Source of the DNA: an uncultured Corynebacterium sp.
GTDB taxonomy: Bacteria > Actinomycetota > Actinomycetes > Mycobacteriales > Mycobacteriaceae
NCBI GenBank assembly: GCA_946223355.1
Contig: CAMIPB010000009.1
Location: forward strand, 11,722-75,721
Direction: 5' to 3'
DNA length: 64,000 nucleotides
Positions 44,151 to 53,760 of this stretch are shown here, one piece after another. Every line of letters starts with the position of its first letter. Position 1 is the first letter of the stretch. The notes under the pieces are model-generated. The model ran no database searches. It had not been told where the DNA came from and saw only the letters and a list, made by a program, of their open reading frames with translations. Position numbers and translations under genes: made by a program.

Positions 44151-45770
44151 CTATTTCCGCTTCCCTCGGCGCTCGCGTACGCGCACTGCTATGCGCACCG
44201 GCGATCCGTGGAAACCAAAGCGCTCACGGAACTTCCGCTCCAAATAACGGCGATAACTTGAATCCAAAAATCCAGTAGTGAACAACACAATGGTTGGAGG
44301 TTGGGTCGAAGCCTGAGTGGCAAACAAAACGCGCGGTAGGCGGTTGTTTTTCATCGGCGGCGGGTTGGCAGCAATTGCCTCGCGCAACCAGTTGTTCAAC
44401 TGGCCGGTTGTAACGCGCTTATCCCAACTTTCCAACGCTTCAATCATCGCTGGCTCTAAACGCTGCAACGAACGGCCTGTCTTCGCGGAAATATTAACGC
44501 GGGTTACCCACGGCAAGTGCGCGAGCTGCTGATCAATTTCCCGGTCCAAGTAATAGCGACGGTCATCGTCCATAAGATCCCACTTGTTGAAAGCGATGAC
44601 TAGCGCCTTACCTGCCTCCAACACCATGTTGAGAACGCGCTGGTCTTGCTCCGAAACCTCTTCCGAGGCGTCGATAAGCATGATGCAGACTTCAGCGGCA
44701 TCAATAACTCCACGTGTACGCAGAGAGGCGTAATACTCGTGTCCTTGAGCATTTTTTACCTTCTTGCGAAGTCCAGCGGTGTCAACAAAGCGCCATAGTT
44801 GTTCATCCAGTTGGACTAAGGAGTCAACCGGGTCAACCGTCGTTCCAGGAACATTGTCTACAACAGAACGTACCTCACCAGTGAACTTATTGAGCAGGGA
44901 TGACTTACCTACGTTTGGTTTGCCTACAAGTGCCACTCGACGCGGACCGGAAGTAATGGACTTATCGCGCGGCTCATCGGGAAACTTTTCCAGGATCAGG
45001 TCAAGAACATCCGCGCCACCGCGTCCATGTTGCGCGGAAACTGGCCATGGATCACCCAATCCCAGGCCCCAAAACTCAGCCAAGTCTGCATACTGGTTGT
45101 CCGAATCGAACTTGTTGGCAACCAAAATGACTGGTACTTTCGATTTTTGCAAACGGCGAGCCATCACTTCGTCAGTGGACGTGATACCAACCTTGGTATC
45201 CACCACAAACACGATGACATCCGCTGACTCCATGGCATTTTCCGCCTGACGCGCAATTGCTGCGTGCATTCCTTCGACGTTCGGGTCCCATCCACCGGTA
45301 TCTTGTACCCAGAATCTTTGACCATTCCAGTCCGCCATATACGAGATACGGTCACGGGTCACGCCTGGGAAATCTTCCACGACTGCCTCGCGGCGGCCTA
45401 GGAAGCGGTTAACCAGTGAGGATTTGCCTACGTTAGGGCGGCCCACAATGGCGACCGTGCAGAGAGCCTCTTCGGTGATTTCCTGGGTAGGCAGACCGAA
45501 CTCGGCAGCCATAGCCTCCCATTCTTCTTCACTAAGGGCCTCACTTGACTCTTCGCCATCATCCAACTCCGAGTCATCGAACTCGAAGTCAAACTCATCT
45601 TCGTCGAAGTCTTGGGATGCCCAGCCGCCGTGAGCTGCCTCAGCGTCTTCTTCGACCCACATTGTGGACGCGTCGATCTCGCCACCCCCCGGTGCATGAT
45701 AGACCACCTGGGTCTCTTCGTCTTCACCGGGAAACTGACTCTTATTCTGGTCTGAATTATTGGTAGTCAT
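44151..45770 (-). CDS. der: Der (EngA), ribosome-associated double GTPase
   Basis: 539 residues. The usual Der core begins at about residue 104; before it is an acidic, disordered extension (QDFDEDEFDFEFDDSELDD). Two G domains: G1 GRPNVGKS at 110-117 and GKPNVGKS near 287, with NKFD and NKWD as G4 motifs, then a KH-like C-terminal domain. Der is needed for 50S ribosome assembly. The long acidic N-terminus is typical of actinobacterial homologues. Its ATG overlaps the cmk stop by four bases. Confidence 0.96.
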   Translation of the reverse strand: MTTNNSDQNKSQFPGEDEETQVVYHAPGGGEIDASTMWVEEDAEAAHGGWASQDFDEDEFDFEFDDSELDDGEESSEALSEEEWEAMAAEFGLPTQEITEEALCTVAIVGRPNVGKSSLVNRFLGRREAVVEDFPGVTRDRISYMADWNGQRFWVQDTGGWDPNVEGMHAAIARQAENAMESADVIVFVVDTKVGITSTDEVMARRLQKSKVPVILVANKFDSDNQYADLAEFWGLGLGDPWPVSAQHGRGGADVLDLILEKFPDEPRDKSITSGPRRVALVGKPNVGKSSLLNKFTGEVRSVVDNVPGTTVDPVDSLVQLDEQLWRFVDTAGLRKKVKNAQGHEYYASLRTRGVIDAAEVCIMLIDASEEVSEQDQRVLNMVLEAGKALVIAFNKWDLMDDDRRYYLDREIDQQLAHLPWVTRVNISAKTGRSLQRLEPAMIEALESWDKRVTTGQLNNWLREAIAANPPPMKNNRLPRVLFATQASTQPPTIVLFTTGFLDSSYRRYLERKFRERFGFHGSPVRIAVRVRERRGKRK

Positions 45771-46465
45771 CGTGCAGACTCCTCAATTATATTGATGAGC
45801 TTGGCTAAAACTTCATCCAAGGTCATCTCCGATGTATCAACAATGACAGCATCCGCTGCAGGACGAAGTGGTGAAGACGCACGAGAAGAATCAGCTGCAT
45901 CACGACGCTCGACGTCCGCTAGAACAGTAGCGAAGTCCGATTCCATACCCGACGCCTGATTTTGCAGATGCCGTCGTTTCGCACGAACCTCAGCTGCTGC
46001 GGTGAGATAAGCCTTAGCAGGAGCATCCTTTAAGACGACAGTTCCAATGTCACGGCCTTCTACAATGGCGCGGTGTGCTTGCGTCGCGAGCTTGCGCTGC
46101 AACGAAACCAAATTTTCGCGCACCTCCGGGATGGCAGATACTGCTGAGACACTGCGAGTAACTTCGTCTTCCCGAATGATGCGGGAGACATCCTCACCAT
46201 CAAGCAATACTTCCTTCGAATCAGGATTATCTGAAACTTCCAGAGGGAGATCACTGGTGACAGCAACAACTGCATCGCTATCGTTGACATCCACACCAGC
46301 GCGCAAAACCGCCAGGGTGGCCACACGGTACATTGCACCGGTGTCTACGTATTTGGCGTCGAGCTTCTTTGCCAAAGCACGGCAGGTTGTAGACTTGCCG
46401 GTTCCCGACGGGCCGTCGACCGCAATGATAAGTCCGCCATCAGGCATATTCGAATACTTGGTCAT
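45767..46465 (-). CDS. cmk: Cytidylate kinase
   Basis: 232 residues. P-loop IAVDGPSGTGKSTTCRALAK at about 14-33 and the CMP-binding region YVDTGAMYRV just after; REDEVTRSVSAVSAIPEVRE and IVEGRDIGTVVL are typical CMK blocks. It makes CDP and dCDP from CMP and dCMP. An internal Met at residue 7 is an alternative start. The stop of rluB and start of cmk are adjacent, and rluB-cmk-der is the conserved actinobacterial order. Confidence 0.95.
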   Translation of the reverse strand: MTKYSNMPDGGLIIAVDGPSGTGKSTTCRALAKKLDAKYVDTGAMYRVATLAVLRAGVDVNDSDAVVAVTSDLPLEVSDNPDSKEVLLDGEDVSRIIREDEVTRSVSAVSAIPEVRENLVSLQRKLATQAHRAIVEGRDIGTVVLKDAPAKAYLTAAAEVRAKRRHLQNQASGMESDFATVLADVERRDAADSSRASSPLRPAADAVIVDTSEMTLDEVLAKLINIIEESAR

Positions 46466-47407
46466 TTACATCCCCACCACCTTGTACAACGAGGTCAGCT
46501 CAGCTGAGTTAAGTGCACGCATGTGCCCTGGCTTTTGCTCTCCCAACTGAACTGTATGAATCTTGGTGCGCACCAAGCGTTGAACAGGATAGCCAGCTGT
46601 TTTAAGCATTCTGCGGACAATATGCTTGCGACCTTCATGCAGCTCAAGGCGAATCAGAGAAAAGCCTTGATTCTTGTCAACGACCTGGACAAAATCGGCC
46701 TTTGCCTCTCCATCTTCAAGCTCAATGCCCTCTTTTAGGGTTCGTACGAGCTTGTTATCGGCCTCGCCCAGCACGGTTGCCAGGTAGGTCTTCTTAACCC
46801 CATACTTCGGGTGCATCAAGCGATTGGCCAGTTCGCCGTCGTTGGTCAGCAACAGAAGGCCTTCAGTGTCCGCGTCCAAACGACCGACGTGGAACAGGCG
46901 TTGGCCGGAAGCTGTACGTTCCGACAACAAATCGCCCACGCAAGGTCGGCCCATCTCATCAGACATCGTGGACTGCATGCCGCGTGGCTTGTTGAGGATG
47001 AAGTATTCCATCTCCTCGTTGACGTTGATCCGTACTCCGTCAACACGGATGACATCAACAGAAGGGTCCACGCGGACACCTTGTCTATTGATAATTTTGC
47101 CGTTCACCTCGACCCGGCCAGCATCGATAAGAATCTCTGCGTGTCGGCGAGATGCTACGCCAGCCTTAGCCAGCACCTTTTGCAGGCGCTCCCCTTTAGA
47201 TTTGTTCTTGGATTCGTCGTTGTCATACAACCAGTCTGCGCCCAGTGCGGACGCTACTGACTCAGGGGTGGCAGCCTTGCGTTCTGATTTACGCACGTGC
47301 TGCTTACGTGCAGGTTTTGCGTTAGAGATAAGGATCTCACTGGCGCGTTTTTGACGCTTATCCCTATCCTTGTCCGGTGTGCCCTCTCGGCGAGCGGTGG
47401 AAGCCAC
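46466..47407 (-). CDS. rluB: 23S rRNA pseudouridine synthase RluB-like
   Basis: 313 residues: basic N-terminal extension (about 1-70), S4 RNA-binding domain ERLQKVLAKAGVASRRHAEI, and RsuA-type catalytic domain with LFHVGRLDADTEGLLLLTND, whose Asp is the catalytic residue. The C-terminal EGRKHIVRRMLKTAGYPVQR is the usual RNA-binding end. RluB modifies helix 80-93 region uridines of 23S rRNA. The start ATG at 47407 has aaggacacg upstream. Confidence 0.93.
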   Translation of the reverse strand: MASTARREGTPDKDRDKRQKRASEILISNAKPARKQHVRKSERKAATPESVASALGADWLYDNDESKNKSKGERLQKVLAKAGVASRRHAEILIDAGRVEVNGKIINRQGVRVDPSVDVIRVDGVRINVNEEMEYFILNKPRGMQSTMSDEMGRPCVGDLLSERTASGQRLFHVGRLDADTEGLLLLTNDGELANRLMHPKYGVKKTYLATVLGEADNKLVRTLKEGIELEDGEAKADFVQVVDKNQGFSLIRLELHEGRKHIVRRMLKTAGYPVQRLVRTKIHTVQLGEQKPGHMRALNSAELTSLYKVVGM

Positions 47408-47482
47408 GTTGATCGTGTCCTTTTCTTGCTTATATAAAGCAGATATGAAATTAAACTCTAGCGCTAACCAGATTACATTACG

Positions 47483-48052
47483 TTAGTCCAATTCGTCGAT
47501 CGCATCGATATCCGGTAACAATGGTGCCAAATCCGGCAACCGTTCCAAGGAATCTATTCCTAAAAGTTCCAGGAAGAGCTCTGTTGTTTCATAAAAGTGG
47601 GCATTCCCCGTCGCCTCCTCTTCTGTTGGAACGGTTTCCCTGATCAAGCCGCGTAAAGTCAGCGTGCGCATCACACCGTCGACGTTAACCCCGCGAATGC
47701 CGGCTACTTGGCTTCGCGTTACCGGCTGGCGGTACGCAACGACAGCTAGTGTTTCCAATGCCGCTCGTGACAAGCGAGTTTGAGTTCCATCAAGGAGGAA
47801 TTTCTCTACGAACTCAGCGTTGGCCTGCTTCGTATAAAACCGCCAGCCTTCTTCCGTTTCCCTCAGCTCAATACCAGAGCCACGGCTCGCGTACTCACTG
47901 CAAATCTCATCCAGAATCTCGCGGATCTGTTGAAGATCAGATTCCATTGCTCGGGCAAGATCTTCTGCTGGCACAGGGCTATCAGCGACTAGCAGGACCG
48001 ATTCCACGCGAGAACGTAGCGGGGAAATTAAAGGTAAATCCATATCTATCAC
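47483..48052 (-). CDS. scpB: ScpB, condensin complex subunit
   Basis: 189 residues with two winged-helix units: RSRVESVLLVADSPVPAEDL and LSRAALETLAVVAYRQPVTR followed by IRGVNVDGVMRTLTLRGLI. ScpB dimers bind ScpA and regulate SMC ATPase for chromosome condensation. A second Met at residue 4 could be the start. It follows scpA by 26 bases. Length is slightly short of other actinobacterial ScpB but complete. Confidence 0.94.
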   Translation of the reverse strand: MIDMDLPLISPLRSRVESVLLVADSPVPAEDLARAMESDLQQIREILDEICSEYASRGSGIELRETEEGWRFYTKQANAEFVEKFLLDGTQTRLSRAALETLAVVAYRQPVTRSQVAGIRGVNVDGVMRTLTLRGLIRETVPTEEEATGNAHFYETTELFLELLGIDSLERLPDLAPLLPDIDAIDELD

Positions 48053-48078
48053 CTTAAATCATCGCGACATGTGTTGGT

Positions 48079-48924
48079 TTAGTCCCAGTTCGATGCGGCA
48101 ACCACAGCCGGGTCCACGTCTAGACCTGTCCATGAGACGTGGAGTTCCTCCAATGCTTGTTCCTGTTTTGTCTCAACAGCTCGCGCTTTATAGAGTTCCA
48201 GCAAAGCTAAAAAACGACCAACAACGTGCATGGATACTGAGCAATCACGGGTTAGTGCAGCGAAAGTCATCCATTCGTCCCTGCCCATAAGTTTAAGCGT
48301 GGTCATGATCTTTCCGGCTTGTTCAGGCACAGACACTGCGACTTGGTGGATGTGACCAACGCCGACCTCTTCAGGAGGTTTAGGACGAAAGACCCCCGCA
48401 GCAAGTTCTGCAAATGTCGCAGGGCTGTGCCCCAGCTTTACAGGTGGAAGCAGATCAGCGAACTGGGCTTCCATACTGACAGATCGTGGATAACGGCGTT
48501 GGGCATCGCGCTGCCACTGCGCGAATTGGTCCGCTACCTTCTTATAAGCACGGTATTGCAGCAAGCGAGCAAACAGTAGATCACGTGATTCTAAAAGCTC
48601 AAGGTCTTCAAGGTCGTCAACCTCTCCGCGAGGCAACAGGCGTGCAGCTTTAAGGTCTAAAAGGGTGGATGCGACTACCAGGAATTCGGTCACTTCATCA
48701 AGATCCGCAGTTTCCCCCAATGCTCGTACATATGACACGAATTCATCTGTGACTTCAGACAATGCAAGGTCTGTAACCTCAAGCTTCTTTGCTGAAATCA
48801 GCTGAAGAAGTAAGTCAAACGGGCCTTCAAAATTGGCTAGCGCGATCCGGAACCCTGGAATCTCCGGTTGTACTGCCGGTTCCTCGCCCAGCCCGGACCG
48901 CTGACTTAACTCAGACATGGCCAA
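48079..48924 (-). CDS. scpA: ScpA, SMC kleisin subunit
   Basis: 281 residues. The N-terminal kleisin motif FRIALANFEGPFDLLLQLIS binds the SMC neck, the middle LEVTDLALSEVTDEFVSYV and TEFLVVASTLLDLKAARLLP are diagnostic, and the C-terminal winged helix includes EQALEELHVSW. The gene lies 13 bases after parA's stop. In actinobacteria ParA-ScpA-ScpB genes form one group that acts in chromosome segregation. Confidence 0.94.
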   Translation of the reverse strand: MAMSELSQRSGLGEEPAVQPEIPGFRIALANFEGPFDLLLQLISAKKLEVTDLALSEVTDEFVSYVRALGETADLDEVTEFLVVASTLLDLKAARLLPRGEVDDLEDLELLESRDLLFARLLQYRAYKKVADQFAQWQRDAQRRYPRSVSMEAQFADLLPPVKLGHSPATFAELAAGVFRPKPPEEVGVGHIHQVAVSVPEQAGKIMTTLKLMGRDEWMTFAALTRDCSVSMHVVGRFLALLELYKARAVETKQEQALEELHVSWTGLDVDPAVVAASNWD

Positions 48925-48937
48925 AATGCGCGAAAAA

Positions 48938-49849
48938 TTAACGCTTCAGTTCCGCACGCTCGATGACTTCGCGTGCCAAATTTCGGTACTGTTCGGCACC
49001 CTGTGAGGATGGTGCCCAACTGGTAATAGGTTCACCCGCAACCGAAGTTTCCGGGAACCGGACTGTACGGGTGATGACAGTGTCAAACACCTTGTCGCCG
49101 AAGTAATCAACCACCCGTGACATGACTTCACGTGCGTGTTTGGTTCGACGATCGAACATTGTGACCAGTATGCCCACGATCTCTAAATCAAAGTTAATCC
49201 GCTCAGAAACCTTTTCCACCGTGTCCGTCAGCAAAGCGAGACCTCGCAAGGAGAAAAACTCACATTCCATAGGAATGATGACGCCTTGAGAACATGCCAA
49301 AGCATTGACAGTGAGCAGACCCAAAGATGGCTGGCAATCGATGATGATGAAGTCATAGTCACGCATGACAGGGCGAAGTGCACGAGCCAGAGTGTGCTCG
49401 CGTCCTACCTCGTTGACTAGTTGGATTTCTGCGGCCGACAGGTCGATGTTGGCCGGAACTACGTCTAAACCAGGAGTAGCGGTGTGCATAATCGCGGAGT
49501 GGATCGACGTTTGATTATCCAGCATGACATCGTAAATGGTGTCCTCAATGTCATTGTGGCTGATGCCTAGTCCGGCCGACAGTGCACCTTGCGGATCCAG
49601 ATCGACGAGAAGAACTCGCCTACCAAATTCAGCTAGACAGGCACCCATATTGATAGTCGTTGTGGTCTTACCCACGCCACCCTTTTGGTTACACATCGAC
49701 AAGATGGTTGCCGGACCATGGCTATCCAATGGTGCAGGTTCCGGTAGCTCTCGTACGGGCCGGCCGGTTAGGCCAGCCTGGGACGCATCGGCCTCGAACA
49801 GACCATCTTCGCTCACAGTCACACCTGCTTCCTTGACTTGCATCATCAT
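48938..49849 (-). CDS. parA: ParA/Soj family ATPase
   Basis: 303 residues. Deviant Walker A motif NQKGGVGKTTTTINMGACLA at about 54-73, then VLLVDLDPQGALSAGLGI and FIIIDCQPSLGLLTVNAL. This is the second ParA homologue commonly linked to scpAB (Rv1708-like), not the oriC-linked parA; no parB is next to it. Possible roles are positioning of chromosome or other cargo. Three initial Met residues make the exact start uncertain within two codons. Confidence 0.9.
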   Translation of the reverse strand: MMMQVKEAGVTVSEDGLFEADASQAGLTGRPVRELPEPAPLDSHGPATILSMCNQKGGVGKTTTTINMGACLAEFGRRVLLVDLDPQGALSAGLGISHNDIEDTIYDVMLDNQTSIHSAIMHTATPGLDVVPANIDLSAAEIQLVNEVGREHTLARALRPVMRDYDFIIIDCQPSLGLLTVNALACSQGVIIPMECEFFSLRGLALLTDTVEKVSERINFDLEIVGILVTMFDRRTKHAREVMSRVVDYFGDKVFDTVITRTVRFPETSVAGEPITSWAPSSQGAEQYRNLAREVIERAELKR

Positions 49850-49967
49850 CTACGCCCTAAGGCGTCGCATTGTTCTTAGATTACCTTGTTTCGATTTGGC
49901 GTTGGCCATCACCCGGAAGTCAAGCTCCAGGCACTGACTATCTGCCGAAAATTTGCAGTACGAACAT

Positions 49968-51170
49968 TTATCGACGGCGCAGTGCCTTAACGATTGCAAC
50001 CATGATGGCGATAAGTACGACCACGATGCCAACACCAGCTGCTGCGAGTAACCATGTCGGCTGATCAAGCGCTTTATCAACAGTGGACTTGTCTTCGGAG
50101 TTTTTTCCTACTTGCTCGCCCTTTACTTCAACAGTTTCTCCATCTTGGTTTGTGGCCTGTTTAAAGTTTGGGTCTCGTAGCGTAACCACAAGAGCCATAT
50201 CAGAGGAATCCTTTTTCACAGCTTGCATGATGAACGGACTATCTGGTGCCTGTCCTTCGGGGTAGGTCAGCGTTAACGTGCGGTTCGCTGCATCGACATC
50301 TCGCTTGACACCAGAAATGATGTTGCCCTCTGCATCAACGTACCGAAGTTTTAAACCTTGCTCTTCCAAACCTTTGAAGCGGTTATACAAATCCAAAGCC
50401 TCACGCAGTCCCAGCTGGGACGTAATCCTATTTCCTTCAATGGTTGCCTCAAGCTCAATATATTCAGTGGACAGCTGCGGCACTTCAGCTCCAGGCTTGC
50501 GCTTCGGCTTGGTCCCTTTTATCTCAGGTAGTTTTTCGTTTTCTTCCGGGCTGACTCCACCTGGAGATCCAACGCGGTTGCTTCCGCCGTTGGCTCCACT
50601 GTTAGAGCCGTCCTGAGAGCCTTCCGTCCCCCCGGAACCTCCGGACCCCTCGCTGCTTGTAGAGCCTCCTGCCCCATCTTTATCGGCTGATCCACCAGCT
50701 GAATCGTTGCCAGAGCCGGATTCGCCCTTTCCCTCGCCGTCGCCGCTGCCGCCTGGGTTACCGCCAGATCCACTATTGGCGCCTCCGGTGGAAGCGCCAG
50801 GTGCGGTGGCGTTGGAATCAGAAACGAGTGTGACAGTTGCGGTCTGACCACCTACGGTCACGGGAACTGAAATTGTACCGCCAGCTTCAGGTGCAGTGAC
50901 TGTGACGCCAGTGCCGGTTGAAGCTACACTCCAGCCACTGCCAGAATATGACGCTGAGACAGGAACTCCGAGGTCAACGCTTGTGGTTTGGCCAGCCGGA
51001 ACAGAAATTGGGCCACTGAGCATCGATTGGACTTGAGCAGGGTCCATTCCAGCGGGCAACTGTGCAAAAACAGGCGCTGCACCAATGCCGCCGATGAGTA
51101 TACCGCTGGTAGCTAGAGAAACCACGGCCGTACGAGGAAATGAAACACGTGGGGGTTTAATCCAAGTCAT
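49968..51170 (-). CDS. Surface-anchored Gly/Ser-rich protein
   Basis: 400 residues. Signal peptide (about 1-36, TAVVSLATSGILIGGIGAAPVFA), a small beta-rich N-terminal domain (to ~125), a low-complexity Gly/Ser/Asn/Glu linker (about 125-220) and a second folded part (about 230-360). A C-terminal membrane helix WLLAAAGVGIVVVLIAIMVA followed by KALRRR retains it in the membrane; no LPxTG sortase site is seen. Family not recognised. It sits between xerD and parA, a place that is variable among corynebacteria. Confidence 0.8.
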   Translation of the reverse strand: MTWIKPPRVSFPRTAVVSLATSGILIGGIGAAPVFAQLPAGMDPAQVQSMLSGPISVPAGQTTSVDLGVPVSASYSGSGWSVASTGTGVTVTAPEAGGTISVPVTVGGQTATVTLVSDSNATAPGASTGGANSGSGGNPGGSGDGEGKGESGSGNDSAGGSADKDGAGGSTSSEGSGGSGGTEGSQDGSNSGANGGSNRVGSPGGVSPEENEKLPEIKGTKPKRKPGAEVPQLSTEYIELEATIEGNRITSQLGLREALDLYNRFKGLEEQGLKLRYVDAEGNIISGVKRDVDAANRTLTLTYPEGQAPDSPFIMQAVKKDSSDMALVVTLRDPNFKQATNQDGETVEVKGEQVGKNSEDKSTVDKALDQPTWLLAAAGVGIVVVLIAIMVAIVKALRRR

Positions 51171-51187
51171 TCAATGCAGCATACCGG

Positions 51188-52108
51188 CTAAGCCCGCGGG
51201 TGCGCAGTACGCCACATTTCCTTCAGGCTTTCCGCAGATACATGGGTATAAATCTGTGTTGTGGTTACTGACGAGTGGCCAAGAAGTTCTTGCACAGTAC
51301 GCACGTCTGCGCCTCCGCTCAGTAGATGAGTAGCAAAAGAATGACGCAACGTGTGCGGGGAGATCTTCTTGTTAAGCCCTGAGCGCTCACAAGCTTCTTG
51401 GATGACCGCCCATGCGCTTTGCCTAGACAGCGCTCCCCCACGTGTATTGAGGAACAGTCGGTGAGTCTTACCCTTGCTGAGTACTGGCCGTGAACGAACC
51501 AAGTAGCTTTCAATTGCCTTGAGAGCCATCGATCCGACCGGCACTATTCGTTGCTTATCACCTTTGCCGGTAAGCCGTATTACCCCGTCTGTGTCGTACA
51601 CATCATCCACATCGAGCGTCAAAATTTCGGTGATGCGCGCGCCTGTTCCATATAACAGCTCCAAAAGTGCCCGGTCACGAAGGTGCACAGGGGTTGCGGT
51701 CTCGCCGTTTGGAATGGAATCGATGAGGCGAGAGACTTCATCTGTGCTCAAAGTATCGGGTAGGTGCTGGCCAGTGCGTGGAGGAGCAACATCAGCGGCC
51801 ACATCGACGTCGAGTAGCCCTTCAGCTACCGCGAAACGGTGAAGACCGCGCGTGACGACGAGCGCGCGTCCAGCCGACGTGGGCGCTAACGGAGCTCGGC
51901 CGGCAATACCTTTGCGGAGATCAGAGACGTAGGCTTCAATATGCGCCGTAGTTACGTCGGCGAGGTTAGTAAGGCCGGCGGAAGAAAGCCACTCGCAGTA
52001 GCGGTTGAGATCGCGCCTGTAGTTGGCCAAAGTGTTGTGGCTAACGCCTTTTTCTACAGCCAGGTGATTTAGCCAAACGCGCGCAATTTGTTCAGGTTGT
52101 GTGGTCAC
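51188..52108 (-). CDS. xerD: XerD tyrosine recombinase
   Basis: 306 residues. N-terminal SAM-like domain (WLNHLAVEKGVSHNTLANYR) and C-terminal catalytic domain with all residues: Arg in YGTGARITEIL, Lys in GKGDKQRIVPVG, HxxR in HTLRHSFATHLL, His in LGHSSVTTTQIY and the nucleophile Tyr in the same block. XerC/XerD resolve chromosome dimers at dif during division. The start is GTG at 52108. The nudix gene precedes it by 11 bases, as in Rv1700-Rv1701. Confidence 0.93.
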   Translation of the reverse strand: MTTQPEQIARVWLNHLAVEKGVSHNTLANYRRDLNRYCEWLSSAGLTNLADVTTAHIEAYVSDLRKGIAGRAPLAPTSAGRALVVTRGLHRFAVAEGLLDVDVAADVAPPRTGQHLPDTLSTDEVSRLIDSIPNGETATPVHLRDRALLELLYGTGARITEILTLDVDDVYDTDGVIRLTGKGDKQRIVPVGSMALKAIESYLVRSRPVLSKGKTHRLFLNTRGGALSRQSAWAVIQEACERSGLNKKISPHTLRHSFATHLLSGGADVRTVQELLGHSSVTTTQIYTHVSAESLKEMWRTAHPRA

Positions 52109-52119
52109 AATGGTTAGCT

Positions 52120-52761
52120 CTATAGTTTCTTCAGATCGGGACCAGGACGACGCTGCGCAATGCTAGTTGGGCGCAAAGGGAATTCTGAATCTGCGCTCCT
52201 GGTGTGTGCAGCACCGGTGACTACTGCATGCGCGCCAAGAATTCCGGCGATGGCAATCGAGTTAACGATATCGCCAGAAAAGACTCGTGCGACAGCGTCG
52301 TCTAGGTCAACCCAGGCGAAGTCCATGTCTGCTTCTTCATCGCCCGTATCTTCCAGCTTGTCTGTCTCGCTCAACCCTCGCGCCAGGAAAATGCGCACTG
52401 TTTCTTCGCAAAAACCAGGAGACGTCACCAAGTCTGTCAACAGCTCCCAATCGCTAGCCTTAAGCCCAGCCTCTTCAGCGAGTTCGCGTTGGGCTGCAAT
52501 GACTGGAGCTTCATCCTTGATGTCCAATAGGCCGGCAGGAAGCTCCCACAAGCGAGCTCCCACACTGTGCCTATACTGCTGCACCATGGCGATCTGATTG
52601 TTTTCGTTTAGTGCTACAACGGCCACCGCGCCCATATGTTCCACTACTTCTCTATCAGCGCTACCACCGCCAGGCATGGTGACAGTGTCACGTCGTACCG
52701 CGAGAATAGGAGCATCCAGTAACAGGGTGGAATCTAGTACTTTAAATTCGTGTTGCGCCAT
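52120..52761 (-). CDS. Nudix hydrolase, ADP-ribose pyrophosphatase type
   Basis: 213 residues. The Nudix box is in LPAGLLDIKDEAPVIAAQRE followed by LAEEAGLKA. QQYRHSVGARLWELPAG before it is typical of ADP-ribose pyrophosphatases. Homologue of M. tuberculosis Rv1700. In that species and in C. glutamicum the CTP synthase gene pyrG lies directly upstream; here only six bases separate this gene from mctB and pyrG is absent. Confidence 0.9.
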   Translation of the reverse strand: MAQHEFKVLDSTLLLDAPILAVRRDTVTMPGGGSADREVVEHMGAVAVVALNENNQIAMVQQYRHSVGARLWELPAGLLDIKDEAPVIAAQRELAEEAGLKASDWELLTDLVTSPGFCEETVRIFLARGLSETDKLEDTGDEEADMDFAWVDLDDAVARVFSGDIVNSIAIAGILGAHAVVTGAAHTRSADSEFPLRPTSIAQRRPGPDLKKL

Positions 52762-52767
52762 AACTGT

Positions 52768-53745
52768 TTATTGTAGGTCCGGAGCCACACCTACAGCGTC
52801 GGGTCCCACGCCGTAGGCGCCTGAGCGACCTTCTAATTGTTCGCGAACAGCGAGGATAGTGGCTACGCGTCCAAACGCCTTATCTACCGCGTCTACCGTG
52901 GAAACGGCGTCAGGGTGATCTGCGCGCAGCTTGTCTATGACCCCGCCGGGTTCGGCGGACTGTGGTTGACCGCTGACTACAGTTGCGGTTCCAATCCCAT
53001 CTAGTGCAGCAGCAAATGACGCCTCGTTATTAGCCGCAACCTCATTAGCCGGTTGTTCTGAATTTACGCCGCTGATTATAACTACAGCTTGTGCGGGCAA
53101 GATTGTGCCTTTTTCATATGCGATAAATTCTTGTTGTTGCAACGCAGACAGCAGATTTCCACGTTCCTCCGGCTCTGCAATCGGCTGTGCAGAATCTGGA
53201 TCCATGAGCAAAGCAGCACCTAGTGCCTGGCCGGAATGAGTTCCTGAATCGAGTTTTGTTTCATCAAGCTTCGCCCCAGCGGGCAAAACATTAGCTACCA
53301 GTGATTTAAGTTCATCGGAACCTTCTGACGCAAAGAATTTCTCTTCGAGCGTTACAGAACCTGCGTCAATAGCTCCAGACTGCTTAAGCAGGGTTTTGAC
53401 TGCCGATACATCAGCCTCCTCTGCGTGCGGTGCGACAAGTACCATGACTGGCCGATTCTTTAACGTTCCAGCCACGCCTTTCTCGGCGAGTGAGGACACT
53501 ACTGAATCACTAGCAGCCAGTTGCTTGTCCGCCTTCTCAGTGGCGGCGACAGCCTCTGGAGAGTTTTCTCGGCCGCCCGCATCCTTGCTTCCACCTACTT
53601 CAATTCCTGGAATAGGTAGCGATTCGCCGCTAATGATAGGTGCTAGCACCAATGTGCCCAATCCAAGTCCAGCAGCCAAGCCAAAGCTGGCGCCAGCAAC
53701 GACGAACGGGAGACCGCGTCCACGCGAACGTTTCTTCAAAGACAT
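52768..53745 (-). CDS. mctB: MctB-like copper/outer-membrane protein
   Basis: 325 residues. Basic N-terminus MSLKKRSRGRGLPF, then a membrane helix or signal anchor (FVVAGASFGLAAGLGLGTLV), then an extracytoplasmic alpha/beta domain. It is the homologue of Rv1698, reported in M. tuberculosis as an outer-membrane channel needed for copper efflux. Always linked with steA (Rv1697) 15 bases upstream. In corynebacteria the same function is inferred, not shown; pairing with SteA suggests an envelope or division role as well. Confidence 0.85.
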   Translation of the reverse strand: MSLKKRSRGRGLPFVVAGASFGLAAGLGLGTLVLAPIISGESLPIPGIEVGGSKDAGGRENSPEAVAATEKADKQLAASDSVVSSLAEKGVAGTLKNRPVMVLVAPHAEEADVSAVKTLLKQSGAIDAGSVTLEEKFFASEGSDELKSLVANVLPAGAKLDETKLDSGTHSGQALGAALLMDPDSAQPIAEPEERGNLLSALQQQEFIAYEKGTILPAQAVVIISGVNSEQPANEVAANNEASFAAALDGIGTATVVSGQPQSAEPGGVIDKLRADHPDAVSTVDAVDKAFGRVATILAVREQLEGRSGAYGVGPDAVGVAPDLQ

Positions 53746-53760
53746 TATGAGCGCTTCCTC

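Noticed and set aside
46811..47354. Long plus-strand frames over rluB
   Set aside because: They are antisense shadows of a clearly recognised pseudouridine synthase.
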